Shown: positions 1 through 7,740 of the stretch, piece after piece
How positions within the stretch are numbered: position 1 is the first letter of the stretch
Layout: each line of letters begins with the position of its first letter
Assembly (NCBI GenBank): GCA_035461175.1
Contig: DATHVR010000200.1
Coordinates: forward strand, 1-37,657
Source: DATHVR01 sp035461175
GTDB taxonomy: Bacteria; Actinomycetota; Acidimicrobiia; Spongiisociales; ZC4RG35
Direction of reading: 5' to 3'
DNA: 37,657 nucleotides
The notes under the pieces: model-generated
Seen by the model: the letters and a program-made list of their open reading frames with translations, nothing else
Database searches by the model: none
Told to the model about the DNA's origin: nothing
Program-made: the position numbers and the translations under genes

Positions 1-2
1 GG

Positions 3-989
3 CTGGCGACGGCGTCCAAAGAAGAGCGGACGCCGCTGTGGAACGGCTACGTCCTGGTGGCCGGGGTGGCGGGAGGCCTGATCGCCGCCATCAGCGCCGC
101 CACCACCCTCCTCCACACGCTCCTCGTGTGGCTGGTCGGAGATCCGGGCACCTCGAGTGCCACCCGGCACTTCGGTGACGTCCCCGAGATGGGAGCAGTG
201 GCAGCGGTGGGCCTGCTGGTGTGGTGGTACCACCATGCGGTTCTCGACGTCGCCGGGCTCGAAACCCGCACCGAGCCCCGGAGGATCTACGAGTATCTGA
301 TGGCGGGCATCGGCCTCCTCGCCGCTGCCGCCGGCCTCACCACTCTCCTGGTGGCCCTCATCGAGGCACTCATCGGCAGCGGTGACGTCCTGGTCGGGGA
401 GGCGGCCACCAACACCCTCCTGGCGGCCGTGACGCTGCTGGTGGTGGGTGGTCCGGTGTGGTGGTTCTTCTGGAGCCGCATCCAGCGCCAGACCTCCCAG
501 CATCGGGAAGGGGAACACGCCTCACCTACCCGCCGGATCTATCTGTTCCTGCTCTTCGGTGTGGGCGGAGTGGCGGCGGTGGTGGCCCTGATCGTGGGTG
601 TCTTCATCTTCTTCGAGGATGTGTTCGAGAACACGATCGGGATCGAGACGCTGCGCAGCGCCCGCTTCGCCCTCGGCGTTCTCGCCACGACCGGTGCGAT
701 CGCGGCGTATCACTGGAGCGTCTACCGCTCCGATCGGGAAATGGCGCCCGAGGTCAAACGCGAGGGTCCCCGCTTCGTCCTGCTCGTGGGCGAGCCCGGC
801 GATGAGATCGCCCGCGAGGTGGCCCACCGGACGGGAGGTCGGGTGACGGCGTGGCCGCGCACCGATGGAGCCGCCCGGCCCTGGTCGGTGGACGAGATCG
901 TGGCGGCCGTCCAGCAGCACGAGGGGGCCGAGGTGATGGTCGTGTCGGGCCCCGAAGGTCTATCGGTCGTGCCCATCCAGCGGGGCTGA
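3..989 (+). CDS. DUF5671-like multi-pass membrane protein (5' truncated by window)
   Basis: The frame is open from base 3, so the true start lies upstream of the window; a GTG at 57 is only an internal candidate. About five to six hydrophobic segments are arranged as repeats of one pattern: an 'RRIYEYLMAGIG' or 'RRIYLFLLFGVG' entry helix, then an acidic loop, then a tryptophan-rich helix such as 'GPVWWFFWSRIQ'. This matches DUF5671-type membrane modules as I know them. The last 80 or so residues are soluble and end shortly after 'VVSGPEGLSV'. Its function is unknown. The 3' end overlaps the convergent methyltransferase gene by 30 bases. The family call is from motif memory; the reading frame is secure. 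Confidence 0.7.
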   Translation: MATASKEERTPLWNGYVLVAGVAGGLIAAISAATTLLHTLLVWLVGDPGTSSATRHFGDVPEMGAVAAVGLLVWWYHHAVLDVAGLETRTEPRRIYEYLMAGIGLLAAAAGLTTLLVALIEALIGSGDVLVGEAATNTLLAAVTLLVVGGPVWWFFWSRIQRQTSQHREGEHASPTRRIYLFLLFGVGGVAAVVALIVGVFIFFEDVFENTIGIETLRSARFALGVLATTGAIAAYHWSVYRSDREMAPEVKREGPRFVLLVGEPGDEIAREVAHRTGGRVTAWPRTDGAARPWSVDEIVAAVQQHEGAEVMVVSGPEGLSVVPIQRG

Positions 990-1538
990 CCTGCGCCCCA
1001 CCAGCCGGGCACAGTGGCGGTCGTCGTCCACCCAGTCTTCGGCGTAGGCGACCACCTCGAGGTCTCCGGCCAACCGGGCCAGCTCCCCTTCCTCCACGAG
1101 GTAGGGGCGGGGAGGACGTTCGTGGCGCTCCAGGTTGCGGACCGTGGCGATCTCACAAACCAGCAGCCCTCCGGGCGCGAGGGCGGCGATGAGGGGCGCG
1201 AACAACGGCCGGTGCAGATAGTGGAAGCACACCGCCACGTCCCAGGCGCCGGTGGGAAGTCCCTCCGACTCCAGATCGCGCCGGCTGGTGCGCAACGTGA
1301 TGCCCCGGCGGCGGGCCTCGGCCCGGGCCAGTGTGAGCCCGACGTCGGAGACGTCGACCAGGGTGACGTTGAGCCCCCGGGCCGCCAGCCACAAGGCGTG
1401 GCGGCCACTCCCACCTGCCACGTCGAGAGCCCGGCCGGCGGGCGGAAGGAGGTCGGCCAGTCCGACCAGGAACGGTGACGGCGTGCCGACGGCGGCGTCC
1501 CGGTAGCGCTGATTCCAGCGCCGGCGGCTGTCGGTCAT
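960..1538 (-). CDS. SAM-dependent class I methyltransferase
   Basis: A 192-residue protein starting at the ATG at 1538; the frame runs open further upstream but only as the shadow of the preceding gene. The SAM-binding motif I is 'ALDVAGGSGRHALWLA', followed by the acidic end of beta2 in 'VTLVDVSD', the 'DVAVCFHYLHRPLF' post-motif and 'LAPGGLLVCE'. This is the TehB/UbiE-like small-molecule methyltransferase layout. The substrate cannot be told. Its ATG overlaps the TGA of the upstream lipase-maturation-factor gene (ATGA), so the two are probably translationally coupled. The 3' end runs 30 bases into the convergent DUF5671-type gene. Confidence 0.85.
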   Translation of the reverse strand: MTDSRRRWNQRYRDAAVGTPSPFLVGLADLLPPAGRALDVAGGSGRHALWLAARGLNVTLVDVSDVGLTLARAEARRRGITLRTSRRDLESEGLPTGAWDVAVCFHYLHRPLFAPLIAALAPGGLLVCEIATVRNLERHERPPRPYLVEEGELARLAGDLEVVAYAEDWVDDDRHCARLVGRRSAPLDGHDR

Positions 1539-2959
1539 GGTCCCCCTGTCAGCGTCACCGGGCCGAAGAGGAGCCGGGACTCGCCCCTGACCCACCAGGC
1601 GCCGGTGGAGCGACGCTCGCCGGGAGTGCTGAAGCGATAGTCGACCAGACGCCCCCGAATCGCGGCGGGCGGCTCTCCTTGCATCGGATCCTCCCGCAAC
1701 AGGCCGAGGACGGCGGGATCCGCCTCCAGCAGCCGGGTCACCAGCGCGTCCAGCCAGCCCCGGCCGTAGGCGGGGGAGAGGGGCACGAACCACATCACCC
1801 AATCGAGACGAAGGTGGTAGGGCGCCGACTGGGGAGGACGACGGCGGGGATCACCGGGCTTGCCCTTGAACTCGTAGGGTCGCCAGTCGGTACCGGCCGG
1901 GCCCGGCCTGGCCTCCAGGATCAGCTCCTGCCGGCGCCGGGTCACGCTCCCGAAGGCGCCGTAGGCGTTGACGAGGTGGAGGCGATTGAAGGCGTAGTTC
2001 ATGCGCTGGGCGCGTCCGAACAGGTTCCGCACCGGATGACGACTGAGCCACAGGACCACCACCGCCAAGGCGATCGTGACGACCGTGAGGGAAGGGGAAG
2101 GGAGGGCGGAATCGGGACGATCCAATCCGGGCAGCCAGCTGTCGGGGATGGCGCCGAAGGCCAGCAGCAGCGTGAGCAGGTTGAGCCAGGCATAGTTTCC
2201 GGAGATCATCAGGTAGCCCTGGGTGACGACGACGATGACGGCCGCCACCCCGGCCACCGGCTGGGGAAGGAAGAGGGCGAAAGGAACGACCAGTTGGGAG
2301 AAGTGGTTGGCCAGGACCTCGACCCGATGGATCGAGGCGGGGCGGTGGTGGAACCAGGGCGAGGTCGGTCCCGGCATGGGCTGGGTCTCGTGGTGGTAGT
2401 CGAGGCAGGTCAAGTCGCGCCAGCAGCGGTCGCCGCGCAACTTGATCATTCCCGCCCCGAACTCGACCCGGAACAGGAGCCAGCGGAAGGCGAGAATCAC
2501 CAGCAGCGGCGGCGCCACCGCCCCGTTGCCCAGGAAGGCGGCAAGGAAGCCCGCCTCCAGGAGCAGCGACTCCCAGCCGAACCCGTAGAAGGTCTGGCCG
2601 ACGTTGACCACCGACAGGTACAGGGCCCAGAGCACCAGCCACCACAGGACGCCGACCCAGACCGGAACCACGTCCAGTCCGCCCCCGACTATGCCGGCGG
2701 CCAGAATCATGCCCATCCAGCCGACCCCCAGTGCCAGGCGGTCCGAGTATCGCCAGTGAAAGAGGCTGGGCGAGGCGCCGAACCCGGTCCGTTCCAGGAA
2801 CCCGGGTACCGGAAGGAGCCCGGACTCGCCGAGCAGCGGCCGGAATTGGTTGCGGACGTTGAGAAAGGCGAGGAAGTAGACGGAGGCGATCCCGCGCTGG
2901 AGGACCTGGCGCCCGAACTCGTAGTCGGGCGCCGAGAGGAACTGCGCCAGGTCGGTCAT
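1535..2959 (-). CDS. Lipase maturation factor family membrane protein
   Basis: A 474-residue multi-pass membrane protein. The N-terminal region ('YFLAFLNVRNQFRPLLGESGLLP' area), the conserved 'RVEFGAGMIKLRGDRCWRDL' element, the following 'CLDYHHETQPMPGP' and the C-terminal soluble 'EFKGKPGDP...' and 'YHLRLDWVMWF' regions are characteristic of the LMF1-like family. In animals LMF1 assists folding of dimeric lipases in the ER. Bacterial members have no proven role, so lipase chaperoning here is only a guess. The ATG at 2959 is preceded by a GTGGGGGC-type purine stretch. It ends in an ATGA overlap with the methyltransferase gene. A long hairpin (2981-3018) separates it from the upstream small membrane protein. 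Confidence 0.88.
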   Translation of the reverse strand: MTDLAQFLSAPDYEFGRQVLQRGIASVYFLAFLNVRNQFRPLLGESGLLPVPGFLERTGFGASPSLFHWRYSDRLALGVGWMGMILAAGIVGGGLDVVPVWVGVLWWLVLWALYLSVVNVGQTFYGFGWESLLLEAGFLAAFLGNGAVAPPLLVILAFRWLLFRVEFGAGMIKLRGDRCWRDLTCLDYHHETQPMPGPTSPWFHHRPASIHRVEVLANHFSQLVVPFALFLPQPVAGVAAVIVVVTQGYLMISGNYAWLNLLTLLLAFGAIPDSWLPGLDRPDSALPSPSLTVVTIALAVVVLWLSRHPVRNLFGRAQRMNYAFNRLHLVNAYGAFGSVTRRRQELILEARPGPAGTDWRPYEFKGKPGDPRRRPPQSAPYHLRLDWVMWFVPLSPAYGRGWLDALVTRLLEADPAVLGLLREDPMQGEPPAAIRGRLVDYRFSTPGERRSTGAWWVRGESRLLFGPVTLTGGP

Positions 2960-2980
2960 GCCCCCACGATACGGTCAACG

Positions 2981-3018
2981 CGAATCAGCCTCCCGGCTCT
3001 CGCCGGGAGGCTGATTCG
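2981..3018 (-). terminator. 17-bp perfect hairpin, probable terminator of the upstream small gene
   Basis: Arms 2981-2997 and 3002-3018 are perfect reverse complements (17 bp, G+C rich) around a TCTC loop. It lies 21 bases past the stop of the small membrane protein (3039) and 22 bases before the start of the lipase-maturation-factor gene, both on the minus strand. No clear U-tract follows, as is common for actinobacterial terminators. Confidence 0.75.
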
Positions 3019-3038
3019 GGTTCAGTGGGAAGGCTGGA

Positions 3039-3245
3039 TCAGCCCTCGCCGCCGGAGTCGGTTTCGATGGTGACGTTCACCTCGTCGGGGACCACGTCGA
3101 CCTCGCCATCGCCGCCACCGAGGTTCATGAAGAGCCAGATGGCGAGCAACACGCCCAGGATTCCCAGGATCACGGCCACGATCATTCCGCCGCCGCGGTT
3201 GCCGTCGTTGTTGGTGACGATCACTTCTCGTTCACGCTGAGTCAT
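3039..3245 (-). CDS. Small single-pass membrane protein
   Basis: A 68-residue protein. I chose the ATG at 3245 over the upstream in-frame start because a GGAAGG ribosome site sits about 7 bases before it. It has a basic, polar N-terminus ('TQREREVIVTNND'), one glycine/isoleucine-rich transmembrane helix at about residues 22-43, and an acidic C-terminal tail ending 'ETDSGGEG'. The tail would be outside the membrane by the positive-inside rule. It is not recognised as a named family. It stands alone between a terminator-like hairpin and the divergent permease gene. Confidence 0.7.
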   Translation of the reverse strand: MTQREREVIVTNNDGNRGGGMIVAVILGILGVLLAIWLFMNLGGGDGEVDVVPDEVNVTIETDSGGEG

Positions 3246-3392
3246 TTCTGTTCCTTCCGTCCGGGGGACGGAGGGGGGTCTACCCGGGGGCAAACACATC
3301 GAAACGTCACAATCCCACCCAGAGTGACGGCGGTTAACCTCCCCTCTGGCCGGCGGGACTTCCGACGGCCTGTCACAACGAGAGGGTGAGGG

Positions 3393-4517
3393 GTGAAGGA
3401 GAACACGCCGGCGGATCGCCCGGGTCGGGAGGCGCCCGAACCGGAGGTGTCATCCGGACCTGACTGGCCGAACCTGACCTACTGGATCCGGGTGGCGGTG
3501 GCGGTGATCGGGATCGTGGTGGCGCTGCGGGTCATCCTCATCCTGCAGGGGGTGTTGCTCGTCGTCCTCGCCTCGCTGGTCCTCGCTCTGGGAATGCAGC
3601 CGGCCATCAGTTACCTGGAGGAGAAGGGACTGAACCGGGGCTGGGCCCTGGCCGGCATCCTGATCGTCCTCAACGTGGTGCTGATCGCCGGGGCATGGGT
3701 CATCATCCCGATGGCGGTCGACCAGGTCGACGATATCGGCGCCGCCATCCCCGAGATCCAGGAAGAGCTACGCAGCCTCGGTGGAATGGGAAGGGTGATC
3801 GCCAACCAGATGGACCCGTCCTCGTTCGTACGCGGCTCCGGAGAGGACGTCACCCGCACGGTGGGGGCGGCAGCGGCGGCGGTGTTCAACGTCTTCACGG
3901 TGATGGTCCTGACCCCCTACTTCGCCCACGCCCTGCCGCGCATGAAGCGCTGGGTGCTGCGCCTGGTGCGACGGGACGAGCGCCCCGACCTGCTGCGGCT
4001 CGTGAACGAGTCGAGCGAACGGATCTCGGGCTACATCCTGGGCAACCTGACCGTCTCGCTGGTGGCGGGCGTCGTGAGCTTCTTCGGATTCTGGGCGCTG
4101 GGTCTCGACTATCCGCTGGTGCTGGCTCTGTGGGTGGCGCTCACCGATCTCATTCCGATCGTGGGAGCCTTCATCGGAGCGATTCCGGCGGTGGCGCTGG
4201 CCGCCCGCCACGGTCTCGGCCTGGTGGTGGCGGTGGCCGCCTTCCTGCTCCTGTATCAGTTGTTCGAGAACTATCTGGTCTCGCCCCGGGTGATGACCCG
4301 TGCCATCGATCTGAGCCCGGCCGCGGTGATCGTGGCGGTCATGGTAGGGGGAACCCTGGCCGGGATCACCGGTGCCCTACTCGCTCTGCCCCTGGCGGCA
4401 CTGATCAAGATCGCCACCGAGCAATACGTCATCAGCGCCCGGTTGGAGACGATTCGAGCCGAAGGCGAGGGCGCCCGCGCCCGGCGGCGACGGGGTAAGA
4501 GCCGGCCACTGCCCTAA
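3393..4517 (+). CDS. AI-2E family transporter (TqsA/PerM-like permease)
   Basis: A 374-residue protein with the family's usual length and layout. There is a paired N-terminal helix set after a polar 30-residue head, a soluble alpha-helical section (about residues 110-150), and a C-terminal helix cluster with the typical 'LTDLIPIVGAFIGAIPA', 'YQLFENYLVSPRVM' and 'GALLALPLAALIKI' motifs. Members export small molecules or act as Na+/H+ antiporters; only TqsA has been tied to AI-2, so the substrate here is unknown. The start is the GTG at 3393 after a GAGAGGGTGAGG purine stretch. Its stop overlaps that of the convergent DinB gene by four bases. Confidence 0.88.
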   Translation: MKENTPADRPGREAPEPEVSSGPDWPNLTYWIRVAVAVIGIVVALRVILILQGVLLVVLASLVLALGMQPAISYLEEKGLNRGWALAGILIVLNVVLIAGAWVIIPMAVDQVDDIGAAIPEIQEELRSLGGMGRVIANQMDPSSFVRGSGEDVTRTVGAAAAAVFNVFTVMVLTPYFAHALPRMKRWVLRLVRRDERPDLLRLVNESSERISGYILGNLTVSLVAGVVSFFGFWALGLDYPLVLALWVALTDLIPIVGAFIGAIPAVALAARHGLGLVVAVAAFLLLYQLFENYLVSPRVMTRAIDLSPAAVIVAVMVGGTLAGITGALLALPLAALIKIATEQYVISARLETIRAEGEGARARRRRGKSRPLP

Positions 4518-5023
4518 CGGCGCTGCGACAGCCCGAGGACGTACGCCGCCTGGCCGAGATGGGCGAGATCATCGGTGATAACGCTCACCAACCTGACCCC
4601 GACCGTGACCGGGGGGTCCCAACGCCGGTCGATGATGCGGTCGAGGTCGTTGGCGTCGAGACCCAGCACCACGTCTGACACCATCGACTGGACGGCATCG
4701 TGGTAGCCGACCAGCAACTCGGCCGGGGCAACCACAGCCGCCACCTGGTCGGTGGTGTGGCCATAGCCCGTGTCGGAATCCGGCAGCGGCAGCCCGAATC
4801 GGCCCACCCATTCCTGTGATGTCCACACCTGGGGACTGCCGGCGATCTCGCTTACGTGGTCGTCCATCACCCGGGTCAGATGCCATATGAGCCAGGCGAT
4901 CGAGTTAGCTTCGGCATCGGGCCGGTAGGTGAGATCCCGATCGGTGCACTCGTCGGCGAGTCGATGGACTCCCTGCCGAATTCGATCGTAGGCGTCTGTG
5001 AGCAGCTCGTTGCTTCGAATGAT
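4514..5023 (-). CDS. DinB/DUF664-like four-helix protein with non-AUG start
   Basis: The DinB fold is recognisable over the full family length: the N-terminal helix 'SNELLTDAYDRIRQGVHRL', then 'DAEANSIAWLIWHLTRVMDDH' with two metal-position histidines, and C-terminal 'DDLAHLGQAAYVLGL' with the third. These enzymes are usually metal-dependent thiol-S-transferases (mycothiol or bacillithiol) or unknown. No ATG, GTG or TTG exists before residue 50. A GGAAGGG site (about 5028-5034) is followed by ATC (5021-5023) and ATT (5018-5020), so translation probably begins at one of these, giving about 169 residues. The GTG at 4870 would delete the first helix. A substitution or sequencing error in an original ATG is also possible. 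Confidence 0.75.
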   Translation of the reverse strand: MIRSNELLTDAYDRIRQGVHRLADECTDRDLTYRPDAEANSIAWLIWHLTRVMDDHVSEIAGSPQVWTSQEWVGRFGLPLPDSDTGYGHTTDQVAAVVAPAELLVGYHDAVQSMVSDVVLGLDANDLDRIIDRRWDPPVTVGVRLVSVITDDLAHLGQAAYVLGLSQRR

Positions 5024-5117
5024 GAGTCCCTTCCGTCGACGCCGACGTTACGACATGCCGGAGAGAACCGTCGCCTGTCGGCGTGCGTAATGCCGGGAAA
5101 GGAGAGGAAGGCAGAGA

Positions 5118-6128
5118 ATGATTGACCATCGTCGGCGCAAACTGGGCTGGTTCCTGGCGGCAGCCATGGTTCTCTCGTCACTTCCACTCCTGGCGGCGGA
5201 ATTACCCCCCGGCGGCACCTTCGTCGACGACGACGGCAACGTCCACGAGGGGTTCATTGAGGCGATCGCCGCCGAGGGTGTCACCCGCGGCTGCAACCCG
5301 CCGGTCAACGATCGCTACTGCCCGGGAGACAGCGTCACCCGGGGTCAGATGGCTGCCTTCCTGGTGCGGGCGCTCGGCCTGCCCGCCGCCGGAGACAGCC
5401 CGTTCTCGGACGATGACGGCAGTGTGTTCGAGGACGACATCGCCCGGTTGGCGGCGGCCGGTATCACCCGGGGATGCAATCCCCCCGCCAACGATCGTTT
5501 CTGCCCGGACGACGTCGTGACCCGGGGCCAGATGGCGGCCTTTCTGGTCCGGGCCTTCGGGTACACCGACCCGGGGGAAGGGAACTTGTTCGGCGACGAC
5601 GACGCCAGTGTCTTCGAGGGCGACATCGACCGTCTGGCCACCGCCGGGGTGACCCGGGGATGCAATCCTCCCGCCAACCACCGCTTCTGTCCGGCCGATC
5701 CGGTGCTGCGCGACCAGATGGCCTCCTTCCTGGGACGTGCTCTCGGGCTGACAGCGACCACTCCTCCGCCCCGTCCCACCACTACCTCGTCTTCGACGTC
5801 GAGCTCGTCGTCCACGTCCAGTACCTCGTCCAGTTCCTCGTCGACGTCGAGCACGATCCCCGATGACACCTTCCGTTTCGAGATGGGCACATCCAGCTTC
5901 ATTCCGACCTCCGCCGTCGTTACGGCTCCGGCCGAGGTGCGGTGGCGCAATGAATCCGGAGTCCTGCACAACCTGACCTCGGCCAGTGGGCCCTGGCCGA
6001 CGGCGATCAACCGGAGCCTTCCGTCCGGCGGGGACGACTTCGAGGTCACCCTGACGACTCCGGGCGTCTACACCTTCTTCTGCAACATCCACACGGGGAT
6101 GGAGGGAAGCGTGACCGTGACCGGCTGA
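5118..6128 (+). CDS. Secreted wall-repeat protein with C-terminal cupredoxin domain
   Basis: A 336-residue exported protein with a signal peptide at residues 1-27 (basic 'HRRRK', then a hydrophobic core ending at 'LLAAE'). Three repeats of about 58 residues follow, each with 'G[VI]TRGCNPP', '[YF]CP.D' and '[RD].QMA.FL.RA', resembling S-layer-homology-type wall modules of actinobacteria. Each repeat has two cysteines that could pair. A Thr/Ser-only linker (about 210-250) leads to a plastocyanin-like domain with copper ligands in 'LHNLT' and 'FFCNIHTGM' (His, Cys, His, Met). It is probably wall-attached and copper-binding or electron-transferring. The ATG at 5118 has an AGGAAGG site 8 bases upstream. 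Confidence 0.85.
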   Translation: MIDHRRRKLGWFLAAAMVLSSLPLLAAELPPGGTFVDDDGNVHEGFIEAIAAEGVTRGCNPPVNDRYCPGDSVTRGQMAAFLVRALGLPAAGDSPFSDDDGSVFEDDIARLAAAGITRGCNPPANDRFCPDDVVTRGQMAAFLVRAFGYTDPGEGNLFGDDDASVFEGDIDRLATAGVTRGCNPPANHRFCPADPVLRDQMASFLGRALGLTATTPPPRPTTTSSSTSSSSSTSSTSSSSSSTSSTIPDDTFRFEMGTSSFIPTSAVVTAPAEVRWRNESGVLHNLTSASGPWPTAINRSLPSGGDDFEVTLTTPGVYTFFCNIHTGMEGSVTVTG

Positions 6129-6195
6129 CTCGAGTCAATCCGTCTCCGAAGGCGGCTCCGAACAAGTGATGAAAACCCCTGCGGAAGGAGCCCCA

Positions 6196-6405
6196 GTGTC
6201 CCAGACAGTAGGAAACCGATCGCTACCCGTGTACCGAGGCTCGGTCCCGGCCGTGGGTCGACGGCCCAAGGCCACCGATCAGCGGCGACGATGCGCCGAC
6301 GACTCCTGTCACACGGTCCTGTCCCGCTACAACCTCGGCGAATACTGCCGGCCCCACACCCCGATCCGCTTCCCCCGGGTCAGGGGACAGTTCACCTCCG
6401 GTTGA
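6196..6405 (+). CDS. Small Cys/His zinc-binding protein
   Basis: A 69-residue basic protein. I chose the GTG at 6196 because a strong GGAAGGAG site (6183-6190) sits 5 bases before it; in-frame starts at 6166 and 6169 have none. The core 'CADDSCHTVLSRYNLGEYCRPH' region has the spacing C-x4-C-x11-C-x2-H, expected to bind one zinc ion, followed by 'RFPRVRG'. I recall similar 'LSRYN...C..H' knuckles in short actinobacterial proteins, sometimes ahead of HTH domains, but I cannot name a family. DNA or RNA binding is a guess. It converges with the DUF421 gene with three bases between the stops. Confidence 0.65.
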   Translation: MSQTVGNRSLPVYRGSVPAVGRRPKATDQRRRCADDSCHTVLSRYNLGEYCRPHTPIRFPRVRGQFTSG

Positions 6406-6408
6406 GGC

Positions 6409-6939
6409 TCAGCCGGTCTCCAGTCGCTCGACCCCGATCACGCCCTCCAGCAGGGAGGGGTCGAGCGACTCGCCACTCAGCACGCTGACGTCTCCGGTCG
6501 TCTCGAGGATCACGGCCCTGACCTGAGACCACTCGGTGATTCCCGCCTCGCGTAGCTTGGCCCGCAGGTCACCGGGGGTGATGCGTGACAGGCGCATGTT
6601 GTCGGTGAGAATCTCCGCCCCGGCCATCAACAGGATGGGTTGGTTGTCCACCACCTTCTCGATGCCGCTGTTGCGGCGAGCCGCCGCCACCAAACGCTGG
6701 AAGAGCATGATGGCGGCCACGGCGATGATGCCGTTGGTGAGAGAGGTGGAGGTGGCGGCCACGCTCGCCACCAGCGAACCGATGGCTACGGTGACGGCGA
6801 AGTCGAAACTCGACATCTTCGAGAACGACCGTAAGCCGTTCAGCCGTACCACCAGGATCACGGCCAGATAGATGATGAGGCTGGAGAGAAGGATCAGACC
6901 CACCTCGGTCGCACTCGTACTCAGCCAGTCCTCGATCAC
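6409..6939 (-). CDS. DUF421 (YetF/YcaP-like) membrane protein
   Basis: A 176-residue protein with about three transmembrane helices in the first 85 residues, the conserved 'RLNGLRSFSKMSSFDFAVTV' signature and the small C-terminal alpha/beta domain ('GDLRAKLREAGI', 'VRAVILETTGDVSVL'). This is the DUF421 family, whose members include Bacillus YetF. Its role is unclear, though spore and envelope links are reported for some homologs. I place the start at the GTG at 6939 because GGAGG lies about 7 bases upstream; the ATG at 6969 would add ten non-hydrophobic residues. It is divergent from the fasciclin lipoprotein gene. Confidence 0.85.
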   Translation of the reverse strand: MIEDWLSTSATEVGLILLSSLIIYLAVILVVRLNGLRSFSKMSSFDFAVTVAIGSLVASVAATSTSLTNGIIAVAAIMLFQRLVAAARRNSGIEKVVDNQPILLMAGAEILTDNMRLSRITPGDLRAKLREAGITEWSQVRAVILETTGDVSVLSGESLDPSLLEGVIGVERLETG

Positions 6940-7064
6940 TTCACGCCTCCTCGGGAACGTCTGTCTCAAAGTAGTTGTCGGTCTTTCCGGATACCGGTCA
7001 TCCGGATCGGGCTCGGTCTCCGAACACTTAGCGATAAATGACCGACTCGCTCAAGGAGTACACG

Positions 7065-7646
7065 ATGAATCGCCGAATCAAACTGACCGCTCTGGTCGCC
7101 GCCGGTGCCCTGGCTCTGGCCGCCTGTGGAGGCACCGACGACGATGCCACCGAAACCACTGCCGCTCCCGCCACCACCGAGGCGGTGTCCGAGACCACTA
7201 TGGCCCCCGAGACCACTGAGGCGATGACCGAGATGGACATCGTCGACACCGCCGTCGCCGCGGGTGACTTCACCACACTGGCCGCCGCGCTCGACGCCGC
7301 CGATCTGGTCGACACGCTCAAGGGAGAGGGTCCGTTCACGGTTTTCGCTCCCACCGATGCCGCCTTCGAAGCGGCCCTGGCCGACCTGGGCCTCACCGCC
7401 GATGAGTTGCTGGCCGACACCGAGACCCTGACCTCGATTCTCACCTACCACGTGGTTCCCGGTGAGGTGCCCGCCACCGATGTCGTCACCCTGGATGGCC
7501 AGGAGGTCGAGACGGTCAACGGAGAAACGCTGACCATCACCATCGACGGCGAGACCGTCATGGTCGACGATGCCACAGTGGCTCAGGCCGACGTGTTCGC
7601 TTCCAACGGCGTGATCCACGTCATCGATTCGGTCCTTCTTCCCTGA
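7065..7646 (+). CDS. Fasciclin (FAS1) domain lipoprotein
   Basis: A 193-residue protein. The ATG at 7065 follows an AAGGAG site (7053-7058); an upstream in-frame ATG at 7038 lacks one. The signal peptide ends in the lipobox 'LALAAC', so it should be lipid-anchored outside the membrane. A Thr/Ala/Glu-rich linker (about 25-62) leads to one FAS1 domain with the hallmarks 'GPFTVFAPTDAAFEA', 'LTYHVVPGE' and 'NGVIHVIDSVLLP'. FAS1 domains mediate adhesion. It resembles mycobacterial MPB70/MPT83-type proteins in architecture. It appears monocistronic, with a terminator hairpin immediately downstream. Confidence 0.92.
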   Translation: MNRRIKLTALVAAGALALAACGGTDDDATETTAAPATTEAVSETTMAPETTEAMTEMDIVDTAVAAGDFTTLAAALDAADLVDTLKGEGPFTVFAPTDAAFEAALADLGLTADELLADTETLTSILTYHVVPGEVPATDVVTLDGQEVETVNGETLTITIDGETVMVDDATVAQADVFASNGVIHVIDSVLLP

Positions 7647-7662
7647 CCGAATCCCGCCACGC

Positions 7663-7697
7663 TCGAGGGCCCGGGTACTTCCTCCCCGGGCCCTCGA
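7663..7697 (+). terminator. Terminator hairpin after the fasciclin gene
   Basis: A perfect 13-bp stem, arms 7663-7675 and 7685-7697 (TCGAGGGCCCGGG and its complement), with a 9-base loop. It starts 17 bases after the fasciclin stop. No long U-tract follows. Confidence 0.75.
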
Positions 7698-7740
7698 TCG
7701 CGTCCGGGAGGGACTTCGGTCCCTGGAAGAGACGGCCGGG

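Noticed and set aside
1475..3073. 532-residue plus-strand open frame across the methyltransferase/lipase-maturation-factor region
   Set aside because: It is antisense to two well-supported genes and its translation is a Gly/Gln/Glu/Pro-rich shadow with no domain.
5770..5860. Tandem repeat DNA in the wall-repeat gene
   Set aside because: It is the coding sequence of the Ser/Thr linker (TCG/TCC/ACC codons), not a separate repeat element.
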